Origin: Phocoena phocoena
Lineage: Eukaryota; Chordata; Mammalia; Artiodactyla; Phocoenidae
Assembly: GCF_963924675.1 (NCBI RefSeq)
Contig: NC_089232.1
Coordinates: 53,382,759 to 53,446,758 of the forward strand
Direction: 5' to 3'
Length of the DNA: 64,000 nucleotides
Under the pieces are notes generated by a model. The model saw only the letters and a list, made by a program, of their open reading frames with translations, was not told the origin of the DNA and made no database searches. Position numbers and translations under genes: made by a program. Of the stretch, positions 24,006 to 38,399 are shown one piece after another (position 1 is the stretch's first letter; every line of letters begins with the position of its first letter).

Positions 24006-24484
24006 CTCCTCCTGGGGCACAGGCCGGCCTGGCCCAGAGTGGTGGAGGCACCGCCAGCCACCCCAACACAGGGAACTGTGGGCCCTCAACCCACCCCCCG
24101 CGCTGGACGGGGAGGCCAGGGGCCGGCGGGAACCTGGTTGGCAAAAGGCAGTGATTTCGGCGGTGGGGGGGGGGGTCGTTTTAAAGTATAACCCAACTCT
24201 GAAATGCTCGAGAGACTCCAGTTGATCCCAAAAGACGAAAAGAAATTTCAAGGAGACAGAGAGCCATAAGGCAAGTCATACAGTCACACAGACGCACATG
24301 CGGGTGGTGAGGAGGGAGTCCATCCTGATTCTAGGCCCTAAACTCAAACTACCTCCTCGCTCTCTCTATACCCTCCTCATCTGGCCTACAGCTGTCCCCC
24401 GACCTCCACCCCACCCCCAGAAGAAGAGAAAACCTGTCACCTCCAGTCTAGATTTATGCTTACGTTTGGCAAACTTGTGTATTT

Positions 24485-24512
24485 CTCCTTAAAAAAAAAA
24501 AAAAAAAAAAGG
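24485..24512 (+). repeat. poly(A) run
   Basis: A homopolymer of about 20 A follows cttctcctt. No SINE body is seen next to it. Confidence 0.7.
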
Positions 24513-24864
24513 CAGTAACAACCAAAAGACGCCAAAACACTCGCAAAGACCCACCAGGGCCACGGCAAAGCTGCAATTCCTGGGGATCTAGGCCTGGCAT
24601 CTTGCGCTGAAGAAACCGACCGTAATCCCCTCTCCCTGCACCCTCTCTGCCTTTTCGCTCGGGATTTGGCTTTAGCTCTTTTCAGAAGGGCCTGTTCCCA
24701 TCTTTCCACCTCCACTCCCCTTCTCCAGAAAAAAGCTCAGACACAGTCTTAAAATTCTGCTCCAGCTCCGGCGGCATAGCTGGAGTGGAAGCGAAGGCCG
24801 GGCTGCTGCACGCCGGGGCTGCCGGCACAGGGGCGGATAAAAACACCAGTCTCCGGGAGTGATA

Positions 24865-26095
24865 AGAAAATGGAGAATACTGTATTTGCTTTAGAAAGTT
24901 TTTACATATAGATAAACACGCAGTTAAGATAACAGTTAAAGCGCCCTACGGGGAGTGAGAGATATCTCCAAAGCAGCTAAGAAATACTTGAAATAGCTTT
25001 TGCATAAGAATACTACGGTCTCACTCTCCGCTTTCGCTAGCGACGGGGTCCCTCTTCCTAACCCAGCTCGCCACGCCACGCCTTGACTGCCAAGTCGACG
25101 CCAGGAACATCGAGTGGGAAGGGAACCCCAAAAAGGAAAGAGACAGGTGAGCGGGAAGGGAGAAGAGGGTGGGAGAGAAAGAAAGAGAAAGGGAGAGGAG
25201 AAAAAGCAATATCATATACAGGCAATTTCTACACATATATTACAAACTGGGAAAATGACCGATCATTAAGATATACATAATTCATATAAAATTTTGAAAT
25301 AAAAATAAAAATCTGTTACAGTCATAACTATTCTTTTTCCACATTTATAACCAGTACCCACACAGGCAGTGACAGAGTGGAGAGAAAAAGGTGCTTAACG
25401 AGAAAATGATTGTCTGCTGAACAAAAAACAGAAGATTGCATCTTGTTTGACCAATACTTGGACTTAAAAACAGAGAAAGAAAGAGAACTAGAGAGGAAAA
25501 AAGAGCGCAACAAAAGGCGAGAAACATTTGCTATTTCCCTCTCGAGGAGTTCTCTTTTTTTTAAACAAATTCCGAACGGAGATGGAGGGTTTTTTTTTTT
25601 TCTTTTTGTCTGTTTTGCTTTTGTCGTCTTGTCGTCGTGGTGGCGGTCGGTTTTTGTATAGTCGACTCTTTTTAAATCGTTTTAAACTAGAGAGAGTATT
25701 TTCCCAGACACAAATAAATCGTCATGCAGGTGGGGTGCCGGGTCCGTGGGAACCAAAAGGAGAAGCCGTGCTTGTCCTAGAAAGTATACAATTGTCACCT
25801 CTTTTATGTTTTCTGCCCGCAGCATCAGCGTTTGTGACTGTCTGTTGGCGTCGCGGTCCTTTGGGGTGGCCGTGGTGGTAGATGGTGGTTGGGAATTGCT
25901 GATGGTTTGCGTTTGTTATTTTTCTTGGTTTTTATATATTTTTGGCTGGAGTGGAAGTGTGTGTGTACTTGGGTGTGTGTATGATTGTGTATCCTGATTT
26001 CGGTTTGTTCTGGGGATGGAGGAGGAAGAGGAGGAGGTCGAGGAGGAGGAGGGGAAGGAGGAGGGGGAGGAGCGGGAGGAGGGCGGCCTTGGGTA
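24865..26095 (-). other. SIX3: SIX3 3' untranslated region (extent estimated)
   Basis: The region following the SIX3 stop codon on the minus strand is first CU-rich on the transcript (26,013-26,088) and then AU-rich, unlike the surrounding intergenic DNA. I see no canonical AATAAA on the minus strand. The variant AATACA at 24,881-24,886 followed by a GT-richer stretch is a possible polyadenylation site, giving a 3'UTR of about 1.2 kb. A TATAAA variant near 25,343 could give a shorter form. The exact end is uncertain. Confidence 0.5.
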
Positions 26096-29300
<3,205 letters not shown>

Positions 29301-29400
29301 TCAGCGATTCCACAGCAATCGCCCTAATGACAACAGCCTCATAATATCTCCCCTAAATCCACAGTGAGTGCAGCATTGAAACATTTTGTTTCGCTTTTCT

Positions 29401-29470
29401 ATTGGTCTGCGGCGTGTCGTTGTGGCGTTGCCACGGCAACCGCTGCCAATCACTGTCAGCCCTGCCAATC
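29401..29470. promoter_or_regulatory. CCAAT boxes flanking an RFX site
   Basis: CCAAT occurs on the plus strand at 29446-29450 and 29466-29470 (20-bp spacing, each in the context TGCCAATCA) and on the minus strand at 29401-29405. These are NF-Y-type sites. They surround the X-box and fit a bidirectional, TATA-less promoter between SIX3 and its divergent lncRNA. Confidence 0.65.
29427..29440. promoter_or_regulatory. perfect RFX X-box
   Basis: GTTGCCACGGCAAC has two exact inverted half-sites, GTTGCC and GGCAAC, with a 2-bp spacer. This matches the consensus for RFX-family dimers, regulators of ciliary and neural genes. Its place 460 bp upstream of the SIX3 ATG makes a promoter role likely. Confidence 0.75.
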
Positions 29471-30213
29471 AATACCGAGAACGTAAGGACGGTTTTACCA
29501 CTTAGCCAGAGTGGGGGGGAGGGGGAGAGCAGGGAAAGAGGGAGAAGGGGGGAAAGAGAATTTTTTTTTTAATCTTTGCAACTCTTAATCTCACCACTTC
29601 CCCCCTTCTCTTCCTCTCTCTCTCTCCTTTTCTTACTGTCTCTGAGCTCCCTCTTTTTTCCTCTTCCCCAGAGAAGTTGATCCAGAAAATTTAATAGCCA
29701 TGGGCATAGAGTTGTTGAATGGGATGAGCAATTAAAGGGGGGATTTTGTTGGGAGGTGAGAGGCTCCCCACGCTGCATGAACGCCGAGGGCCAGCCCCCA
29801 AGGAGAGGCCGAGGGCCAGCGGAGCCGGCAGGGTTTGCACATGGTGTGCACGTCGGGCCGCCTCTTTCTGCCTATGTGAGCACTAACAGTGGCGAGGAAG
29901 AAAGGAGAGATGAGATCATGGGGCCCACCGCGCGCCGACCCTGGTCTGGCGGGCTGCTGCGCCCCAGGATCTCGGATTTTGGGGGGCATCCGGCACCTGG
30001 GAGCTGGAGCCCAGGACCTAGGGTGCTGGAAGCCGCTCTGGCTTCCCTGGTCCGCAGTCCTCGACCACGTTTACCCCAACTTCCTGTGCATTGCATCTGG
30101 CTTCTCTTTAACCCTGCTCCCAGTCATGGAGCCTTGATTTCCCCTATTGGCTTATATTTTAAAAGAGCAGTAGAAATAACAGTACACTTTCCATCTTAAA
30201 AAGCAACCCGCCT

Positions 30214-30242
30214 CTTTGTTCCCCCCCCCCCCCCCCCCCCGC
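30214..30242 (+). repeat. poly-C run
   Basis: A run of about 22 C after tctttgtt. It is i-motif-prone and length is uncertain. Confidence 0.8.
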
Positions 30243-30589
30243 CCCGAGATTTCAGCTGCCTCCCTAGGAGCTGTGGAGGAAGTTGGGTTGAGACGCCTGG
30301 AAGCCCTCTGCCCCCCTCCCAAGATGCCACCTACCCCACAGCCCCCAAGGGGCTCTGGGTCTGCCTACCAGCCCCAGAAGGCCACTCAAACTTTGGAGGC
30401 TGCCCCAAAGAAATGGATAGGCCTGAAAATTGCTTGTTTGCTCATACTAAAAAGAAAAAAAATTATAAAACTGTCTAATTTCTTTAAGGAAAGTAACATC
30501 ACAAGCCTAAAACCAACCCCAAAAGGCCCATAGCATGGGGAGGGCCCTCCCTCCCTCTGGCCACTGCAGCCTCCAGGACAGGCATGGGT

Positions 30590-30960
30590 ATTTATTCTAA
30601 GGTATGTTGCTTTTAAGAACATGTAATCAGCATCTTGAGCCGGGCCTCCCTTTGTGGGGCTTCTGTAACTATGGAAGTGTGATTTACGCAGATTTGTCGG
30701 GGTCAGAGACGTCTTTCCCCTGAGCACTGTGTATATTTAGACAGGACTCGGTGTGGTGTTAAAAAGTGTATATTTTGAATGAGTTCACACACAGTAGCCA
30801 ACAATGCCCACATTGTCGGCCCGTGTACAACGTGTATTGAAACGCTGCGTCCAGACTTCAACTAATCTGCCCTCAATAAAGCTGAAATAATTATCCTAAG
30901 CCGCCTTTCCAGAAGGAAAATCATTGAGGAATTCAAAACTTTTTTGAAAAAAAAAAAAGA
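30590..30960. promoter_or_regulatory. candidate SIX3 upstream enhancer
   Basis: Unique, non-repetitive sequence 1.6-2.0 kb upstream of the SIX3 ATG. It contains aacatgtaatcagcatc, tgtgatttacgcagatt, a SOX dimer palindrome (30801-30816), gtacaacgtgtattg, caactaatctgcc, ctcaataaagc and ataattatcc. This density of SOX and homeodomain cores is typical of a proximal neural enhancer. Conservation itself was not tested. Confidence 0.5.
30801..30816. promoter_or_regulatory. inverted SOX dimer site
   Basis: ACAATGCCCACATTGT has two SOX cores facing each other with a 4-bp spacer, the arrangement bound by SOXE (SOX8/9/10) dimers. It could also bind two SOXB1 monomers (SOX2). Confidence 0.65.
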
Positions 30961-31679
30961 TCTTTTCTACATTCCGATGGAGATCTGGGGGTGAGGCGCT
31001 GAGTCCACACCACTTTGGAGATCTCAAAGAGGGAGGAGAGAAAGAGAGACTGTGAGAGAATTTAAATAGGAAACCTAACGCGACAGGGGCTGCAAGTGTC
31101 CCAGCCCCTAAACCCCTAGTTCTGGCCCTGGTTAGGCCTTGACTCCCCCAGCACCAGGCCTCCGGGGTGAGAAATGCAAACTGCTTTGGAGGCTACACTG
31201 CGGCAGGGAGGCTGTGGGCTGGGCAAGGGGGCCCCCGACACCGGCCACTCAGCCCCAGTCAGCCAGGGTCGCTGGTCCTAAACCCGCTGACTGCGGCAGG
31301 AAAATATTCGCCCACAGGGAAGACCCGCCAAGCCCCACGAGGTGGGGCTCCGGGTATCTCTCCCCTCCGTATATCTTCCTCCCAGCCGTGAGTCCTTTTC
31401 TGCTAAGCGGGAAGCTCTAGGCGGTCGTTCACTGTGGGCCCAGAAAAAGCCCTAAGGTTGGGACACAAAAACAGACACTTCATCTTTTCTTCCCGATCCC
31501 TTTCTCTTGTAGGGGAAGGATTATAGGCTGAGGGGTGGGAGGGGGAAGGGGCAGGAGGAGGAAGCGGGGGAGGAAGGAATGAAAAAGGGGAGGGGAGTGG
31601 GTATTGTGCCGCGTGTGGGGGGAGAATTCCTACGGGTGGGTTTCCGAATATTGTGTTCAACTTTTTGAAAACAGCTCGT

Positions 31680-32610
31680 GACCCCGAAACTGCATCCCCT
31701 GGAGCCGAGGACCCAAGGCGCCGGGCGGGCGGGTGAACCCAGCCAGTCCCCTCCCAGTGCCCGCAACCCCCGCCTCCGGGTTGGGGCGACCCGGCCTCTC
31801 CCGGCCGCCGCCCGACCAGCCCCGGAGGGAGGCTGGGCAGGTGCCGCGGGCTCAGCCGAAAGCGCTGAAATCGAAAACCGTCGCCACTCAAGAAGAATTG
31901 AAGCAAGTGGTTCTGAGGCTCAGCCCGGCGGCACCCCTGCCCCCAGCCTCAGCCGGGGAGCCTGCCGACCCGCCGCACCCCTCCAGCGGCTTGGGGGTGC
32001 AAAGTCGGGCAGAGGGAGGCAGCCAGGCGCACAGCTTTGTGCGCCGGGCCAGGGCTGGGCGCGGCGGGGCGGGCGCGCAGCCCCCCGGCTGTCAGAGCCT
32101 CCCCTCAGAGCCGAGCTCCGCGCCGCCCACCGAGCCCACCCCGCGGCCCCGCAGCTGCCAGCGCCTCTCCGCTCCGGCCCGAAACACCACGCCCGCCGGC
32201 CGGAGCACGTAAGTTGAGAGTCCAGAGAGCTGGGGAGGGAGGCGGGGCGGCCAGTCCTCGGCGCGGATGGCTGGACTGGCTCCCGGCCGAGCTGGGAGCG
32301 CAGGCTCCGCAGGATGTCGGTCTAAGGGTGCTGGCGGGGGGCTGGGGAGGGGATGTGGAGCACCAAAGCTTCCCCTCCCAAATTCCCAGACTCTGGGCAT
32401 TGGGGAAGGGTGTTAGGAGCCGAAGGACCTAAGGTTCTGGGGCCCAGGCTGCCTGCCCTGCTGCTCTGGGGACCCGAAGCATTGGGCAGAGCCAGGGGTG
32501 GGAGGTGGGCCTGGGGGACGCCTGGAGGAGGTGGCGCGCGGGGGGCTCCTGCACCCCGGTCTCTCAGAGAAGGGAGATCCAGATAGACAGGTCAGCGCGC
32601 GGAGCCTCTA
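31680..32610. other. CpG-rich block with a donor-like site
   Basis: Very GC- and CpG-rich, especially 31,700-32,300. Long overlapping frames in several phases are composition artefacts. A GAGCAC|GTAAGT donor-like site at 32,208 points to a possible noncoding exon on the plus strand. It is a probable second CpG island of the SIX3 upstream domain. Confidence 0.5.
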
Positions 32611-33284
32611 GGTCTCCTCCGCCCTCTGGCCGCTCAGACTCCGGGGATTTGGCACCCGTATAGGCCGAGGTCACAAAATTGTCACCATCGTCCCTGCTTT
32701 AATCCTGGCCCAGGAGATGGGAAGGACAGCAGTACAGGTGATGGGGGGAGAAAGGGCGTTTGGGCTGGAAGATGTCCTTCTCTTACCAGGACCTACCGGG
32801 CATTTATTTACAACTGTCAGCCCCGACCCAGGCAGTCTCAACTCCACCAGAAGAGGTGCCTAAGAGAGTCACACTCTCTCCTAGTTTCGGTTACCGGCAA
32901 AGCCAAGGGGGTCTGGAAGCCTCCGAGAGAGGAAGACCGAAGGGCTGGGGCAGCTGCATCCACTCGGCCTTGCTCAGCTCCGTAGGCCAGTTTGTCCTGA
33001 GGAGCAACGCCCTTCCGGCCCCCAAGACATCGGGAGGCGGGAGCTGGCCGGGTGGCCCGCGGTCTGGCCTCCCTGAAAGCCAGAAACTGAGGCCCTTGGC
33101 GCGGGCGGCAGAGGAGGGCGCAGGGGAGAGCAGCACGCAGGCGGGGAGGCCGCGAAGTCCTTCAAGGACCCCGATTACTTTCCTCTGAATGAAAAACAAC
33201 AACAACAACAACAACTGCTCCCTTCCCGCGCCCCCCCCCCCCCCAGCCTCCGGGGACCCGCGCTCCGAGCAATTGTCGACTCGG

Positions 33285-33560
33285 ACAGTAAACACAGCTC
33301 AGTTGCCTCAACTTTCTCCGTACATAAAAGTTCCCGGCGTGCGGGGAAATTTGAATATTTGATCAGCCCCTTTGAGTGACCCTCATTAGCCTGGCGCCCT
33401 GCTAAGGCCCCGGCATTGCAAGAAAGCTGCTGGGCCCGGCATTTGTATGCCTTGTTAGCGCCGCTTAATGAAGCCGCCCCGACCGCTCAAAGGCGGCCTC
33501 CGGGCCGGCGGCGCGCACCTCCCGGCACCCCGCTCTGCCTAATGAGCCCCTCCGCCCCCC
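33285..33560. promoter_or_regulatory. candidate conserved noncoding element
   Basis: Motif-dense unique sequence: GTAAACA (33288-33294, forkhead type), cgtacataaaagttcc, TTTGATC (33358-33364, TCF/LEF-like), CTCATTAGCC, the small palindrome GGCATTTGTATGCC (33438-33451), gccgcttaatgaagc and cctaatgagccc. Repeated ATTA cores in GC-rich context resemble deeply conserved homeobox-gene enhancers. Confidence 0.5.
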
Positions 33561-33599
33561 ACATCCTCAAACAAGAGAAGTTTGGCTCCAGTCTTGGGC

Positions 33600-34950
33600 C
33601 ACCGTCCAGGAGAGTGGGCACAAACCGGGCCTAGCTGGCTGTGGTGACCCAGCCCCAAGAGAAGAGGTGGGAGACTTGGGGAGGATGTGAGCCATATGGA
33701 CTAGGGGATGGTTTGTGGCCTCAGATTGTAGCCCAGGGACTGCACTGCCAAAGTTTCCCAAGAGGGCCAATTTCAGATCAATTAGTTACCCCAGTTCCTT
33801 AAAGAAGTGCATCTGGACTAATGTTGGGGTGGCAGAGGAGAGATGCCCAGGGGAGAGTCAGCTTTCCATCTCCTTCCCGCTCCGACTTCCTCTGGTCTCC
33901 ACTGCTCAGAAGGCACCTACTTCTTTGCAGAGATCCTCTATGACAGCCAGAACTGGTGTGCTAGGGCTTGCATTTAAGAAGGGGCGGGCACACCATCATT
34001 GCTCCCACCATCCACAGACCTCAAGCAGAGTCAAATGTTATGACAGTTGGCACTAGGGAAGGCAAAGTACCACAGCCCACCCTGTCCCTGCCCACACTTC
34101 CAGCCATGCCCTCTCTGGTTTCTCTTTGATCACACATCTGGCCTTCAGGAGGCCTGAAGAAAGTGCTCTAGGCAAGAGGCCACCCTGTACAAGACCAATT
34201 GGCTGCTAGGGTGAGACTGAGACTAAAACAGGCCTGAAGGAGAGAAAGAGAGGGAGGGCTCTGTAAGGAAGGGGGACCAAATCACCATCTTACTTTCCCT
34301 TTTTTTTGATGGGGCAGGTGACATTGTTGACCAGCAGATGTCAGGAACCTTGTTAACAGCTGTGCTTCAGTCCTCTGAAAGAGTCGACTTTTTCCTCTCG
34401 CTGCCCCCTCCCCCCATGCCCTTTTCCCTGGACAGTTGTCACTCAAGGTCTTTCCTTGCTCACCCAGCTCTTGGGCTTTTAAAGGTTACTTTTGGGGGTA
34501 TTAATACACTGAGCTTGGGAAGCAGTCTGCTCTCAGATCGACACTCTGGGCCTTCTGGAGGTGCCCCCCGCCATGGGACGATCCGTCAGACACACATGGG
34601 CTGGCCAAGTTGGTAACCTCTGGACCCCATTCCAGGGTGGCCCCCTCTAGGAATGAGTGGCACCATCCAGCCCTCATCCTCTGCCAAAAGGCCAGATAGG
34701 CCCTGGGATAGCAGAGCTTTCTGAGTCTATCTGGTCTACTCCTCTTCTCTTTCTCTCCCCCAGCTCAACTGGCATGCCCCACCCCTTATCCATCCTACGA
34801 CCTCCTAATACAAGCCCAAACTGACTATTTTTAGGAATCGTCTCTGACTTGGGCAAGGTAGTGCCCTGGGCCTTGATCCATGCAAAGGGCAAAGGTAGGA
34901 GGGGGGAAGAGAGGAGTGGACGCTGTTGGAGAGAAACTGGTCCTGAGGCA
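33600..34950. other. noncoding upstream DNA, no gene seen
   Basis: No transposon, exon or RNA gene recognised. Composition is intermediate. It lies in the repeat-poor SIX3 upstream domain. Confidence 0.45.
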
Positions 34951-34959
34951 GAGGGTATA

Positions 34960-36860
34960 ACTCAGCTCTGTGGCCCCAAGGCGAGGCCCACCAACTGCTC
35001 AGGGGAGGAGGCGAGAAGGGGGGGCTAGGAGTCCGCGGGCTTCGGTCGGGGCAGGAGGGACCTGAGGCGTCGGCGTGGGGGGCTAGATCCAGAGAAGAGG
35101 GGCGGGGAGGCGGGGGTCGGGGGAGAGCGCAGGGCGAAGGTGGGGGGGCGGTGCGCTCTTTAAGAGCCACACGGCTGGCAGGAGAAGCGCGCGGCCCGGT
35201 GCTGGTAGCGCATTGACCCCGAAGGGGATTTAGCGGGAAGGGAGACGTCGGCTCCGGGGGCTTTGTCCGGGGGCGACCAGAGAGGCCGAGGCACAAGAAT
35301 ACGGAGAGACCGCGTCTTGAAAGGCCAAGCAGAGGCGGCGGCGCTGCTGCTCTTGACTTCTGAGCAGGGCTTAGAAAGCCTGTCCCGGCTTAAGCAGAAC
35401 TGCCGGTGCTGGGCCCTGAGCGCCGAGTCCGGGCGCTCCGAGCCCCCGGCCTCGGAGCCGAGGAGGCGTGGGATGAGGGAGGCATTGGGGTGGCTGGGGA
35501 CCTGGCAAAGTTGCTTTTGGCTCTGGATCCGCCCGACCATAGCTCAGAGCTGAGAGTCTGACGGGCCGCGCCGGGAATGGCCAGAGAAAGAATTTTCTTT
35601 TTCCGTTTGGTTTTGTGTGTCCACCACGCGCAGCTCCGGAGCCGGCCGACCCCAAATGGATTCTCAACAGGTGGCCAAGTAAGTCCATTTAAGAATTCTG
35701 GTTATATCATCAGCCCCTCCCAGTTTCCCCCCTCCCCTCCCAGTTTCCCCCCTGGCTGCCCCGAATTCCCTGTGCTCCTCCCGCGGGCGAAGGCGGGAGG
35801 AGAAAGTGGGGGAGGGGATGAGCCGCGCTCTCTCCCTGGGGGTCCTTCGGCTCCCAGCTGCAGCCCAGGACTACTCCACCCAGTACCCCCGGGGTCCGAT
35901 CACCCTTAGGTCCGTTGTGGGCCCTGGTACCCCGAGGTCTGTGTGCTGGTGGGGGAACGCGCCGCAGCGCCTCAAGAGCGTAGCGGGCAGGAAGGGGACC
36001 GTGGCCGCGCGGCTTCTGTATGGGGGTTTGTGACAGAAGCCCAACTATACACCCTCTTTTATGAGAGGCCGGGATCCGGCCCGGGGAGGCCGGCGCCAGC
36101 TGTACAGTAGCCCGCAGAAGAGCGTCTCGGCGGCCGCGGTTGGGGATAGGGTGGGAGAGGTGGCGAGGGCGGAGGAGGGAGGAGGGGAAAGCAGAGAAAG
36201 GCAAAGGCAAGAAATCCGGGGCGTCCGAGTGAAAAGTCGGAAAATGTCCTCAGAGCGCGCGGGAAACAGGCGCTCGCGCCCCCGGGCTGACATCCTCTCC
36301 CTCTCACACTCACACCCTTACACAGCACTCACACCGACTCCATACAGGTAGCCCACGCACGCAGCCTTGGCAGTGCGGGGTCTCCATCCCCCGCGCCCAA
36401 GCGCAGCCGGGAGGGAGTCGCCCTCCTACTCCTCCTCCCCGGCTGCCAAGAACCCTTTCGCCCTGACAACGTTGCCCCGACACTGAGTGGGGGAGCTGGG
36501 AAGGCCCCCAGAGCTGGGGCGCAGGGAGGGTCTTACCTGCGGAAAGGTAAGGGAAGCCGGGAGCAGGAAGCAGCGGCGGATAAATATTCATTAGGAAGTG
36601 TGTCTCCTTTTAAACCGCGCGGCGCGCGCTCTGGCTCCTCTCGCTCTCTCCCTCCCTCTGTCCTCTTGCGAGGCTCTCTCCCCCTCTCGCTCAGTCTCCC
36701 CCCAACCCCCACCCTTTCCTGCGAAATGCCGGGTGGATCCCTGTCTAGCTAACCTGTTGGGAAGCCTGAGCCGCGGGCAGCGCCTCCACAGCTGTTTGCC
36801 TTCGCTCTCGGGGCGCGCGTTCCTCATCCTTCCTCCCTCCTCTCGCCCAGCCCCTTACCC
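34960..36860. other. CpG-rich block with splice-like sites
   Basis: An extended CpG-dense region, strongest at 35,020-35,660 and 35,760-36,480. It holds GCCAA|GTAAGT on the plus strand (35,678) and, at 36,537-36,551, donor-like motifs on both strands. The tandem ctcccagtttcccccct pair is at 35,716-35,754. It may be a promoter or noncoding exon region. Confidence 0.5.
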
Positions 36861-36889
36861 CCTCCTAAATTACTACATCATTAGCTTTA

Positions 36890-38300
36890 TTTTCCGGTGT
36901 GTGTGTGTGGGGGGGGGGTAACAGCGCAGCCCGACGCACCTCCCCAAAGCAGGGTGAAAAGCCGGCGCTATCAAAAGCTGCCGCAACTCTATCCCCACCC
37001 CACTTCCCCACCCCACGTCCCATCGCCACCCAGTCTAGTTTCTTTTCTCCCCTCTTTTCATCCCCACCTCCAACCTTTACCAGCACAACTCCACGATCCC
37101 TCCCCCCCCCCCCCCCCCCGCCGCCGCTGCCAATCTGGGTGACCGGCTGGGTGGGCAGTGAGACGCCAGGTCTGTAGGTCCAGAGCGCCGAGGTTGGGAC
37201 TTCACCCTGCACTGGGTGTGGGGATAGCTCTCCGAGTAGCCCTTTCCCACGTAGGTTTTCTAGTTGACCCTGAGTGGGCACCTGGGCAGCGTGGACTTTA
37301 CGATCAGAACACCGGGAGCGCATATCAAGGGCCTCACCTTTCCAGGCTTCAGGGCCCCCAGGCCTTGGCCCTGTGGCCGGGCCTGAGAGGCCGTACGGAG
37401 GGTGGGGAGAGGTGGCCTCACTGTGCGAATGCACAGGAGAGACACACCGACGGGCTGACGACGGCCTTTTACGAACAAACTGACCTGAAGTTAGCCGCGA
37501 GTATGCATCTTTCTCTCTCACACTCACGAGAAAACACAACTACAGGATTCCAGGAACGCACCGGTCCCCGCACGATCCCTTCGAGAACAGCCTCCAGTCG
37601 CAGGCGAGCCACCCCCAATTCCCATCCCAGCAAGCCGGAGGCCAGCGTTCCCTCCGGCTTCGGAGACTGGAAGACTCGCGGGCCCCCAAGTCTGCTCTCG
37701 GCGGAGGGATACATCACAAGGCCTTCGCAGCACGAACCCGACCACCCTGCTTCGTACCCTTCCTTTTCGCTCCAGGCCCCTGGGCCTCAGCAAGGGCTCC
37801 AAGGGATAGCGTGGCCCTAGGGTGTTTGGCGGTGGCCGGGGCGAACGGTCCTGCATCCGGCTAAGCTCGGAGCGCCGAGGTGGGGGCGGGAGGAGGGGCC
37901 GAGGGGGCGGGTCCAGGCCAGTTCCCAGTTACAAATACAGCTGCTCCTGGGAGGCCGAGGAGGAGAGTTTCGCCCCCCCAAACACGTAGATCACTCACCC
38001 CGAAGCGCCTAGACTTCCACTGTTGGGTCCTGCAACTTCCCCGGGATCCCAGGGCGCACTGGGCCAGTTGGTGTCCTGAATGGAGAGGTGCAGTCGCGAG
38101 CCTCGAGGCAACCTCGTGGACTCCTCCACCCCTCCCATTTGGCCTGGCCCGACCAAAATCCGCCAAGAGAGATCCCAAAGGCTGTTTCGACCCTTCCGGA
38201 AGGAGAGAGGCGCAGGATCGTTCAGAGGATCGCCCTCCTCCTGGAAAGTTAAGAAGATGGGGAGATGAAGGTGTAAGAGAGGCCTAGAAGGCCCTGGGGC
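36890..38300. other. GC-rich noncoding DNA with homopolymer tracts
   Basis: Contains GT/G-run at 36,897-36,919 and a run of about 18 C at 37,103-37,120, followed by CpG-rich sequence. The 220-codon frames here on both strands have arginine/proline/serine-rich composition and no domain, so they are not called genes. Confidence 0.45.
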
Positions 38301-38399
38301 CGGAAAGCCTTATTAACCTCGCACCCCACCTAAAGCCCCGAGTTCACACTTGCACACTTTCTCCTCCCCATATAGACTCAGGAGGTCGCAGGCGTCGGA

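Larger units (their letters stand above)
29480..36550 (+). ncRNA. SIX3-AS1: expected divergent lncRNA SIX3-AS1 (SIX3OS1), exons not resolved
   Basis: In human and mouse a spliced lncRNA starts beside the SIX3 promoter and runs the opposite way; by position it would be on the plus strand here. The sequence offers donor-like sites (GAGAAC|GTAAGG near 29,481; GAGCAC|GTAAGT at 32,208/32,209; GCCAA|GTAAGT at 35,678/35,679; GGAAAG|GTAAGG near 36,546). None can be paired with acceptors with confidence, so the extent given is only an envelope. No long conserved open frame is present, as expected of a noncoding RNA. Confidence 0.3.

Noticed and set aside
23521..24144. 207-codon minus-strand frame
   Set aside because: No domain; overlaps a hairpin and an AT-rich noncoding block; composition artefact.
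1..24800. SIX2 expected near SIX3
   Set aside because: No second SIX-domain or homeodomain coding exon is present in the window; SIX2 probably lies beyond its low-coordinate end.
31678..32217. 179-codon frame in a CpG-rich block
   Set aside because: Ala/Pro/Arg-rich in more than one overlapping phase, as expected for CpG islands.
36865..37820. Frames of 220-224 codons on both strands
   Set aside because: They overlap each other, cross homopolymer tracts and show no domain.
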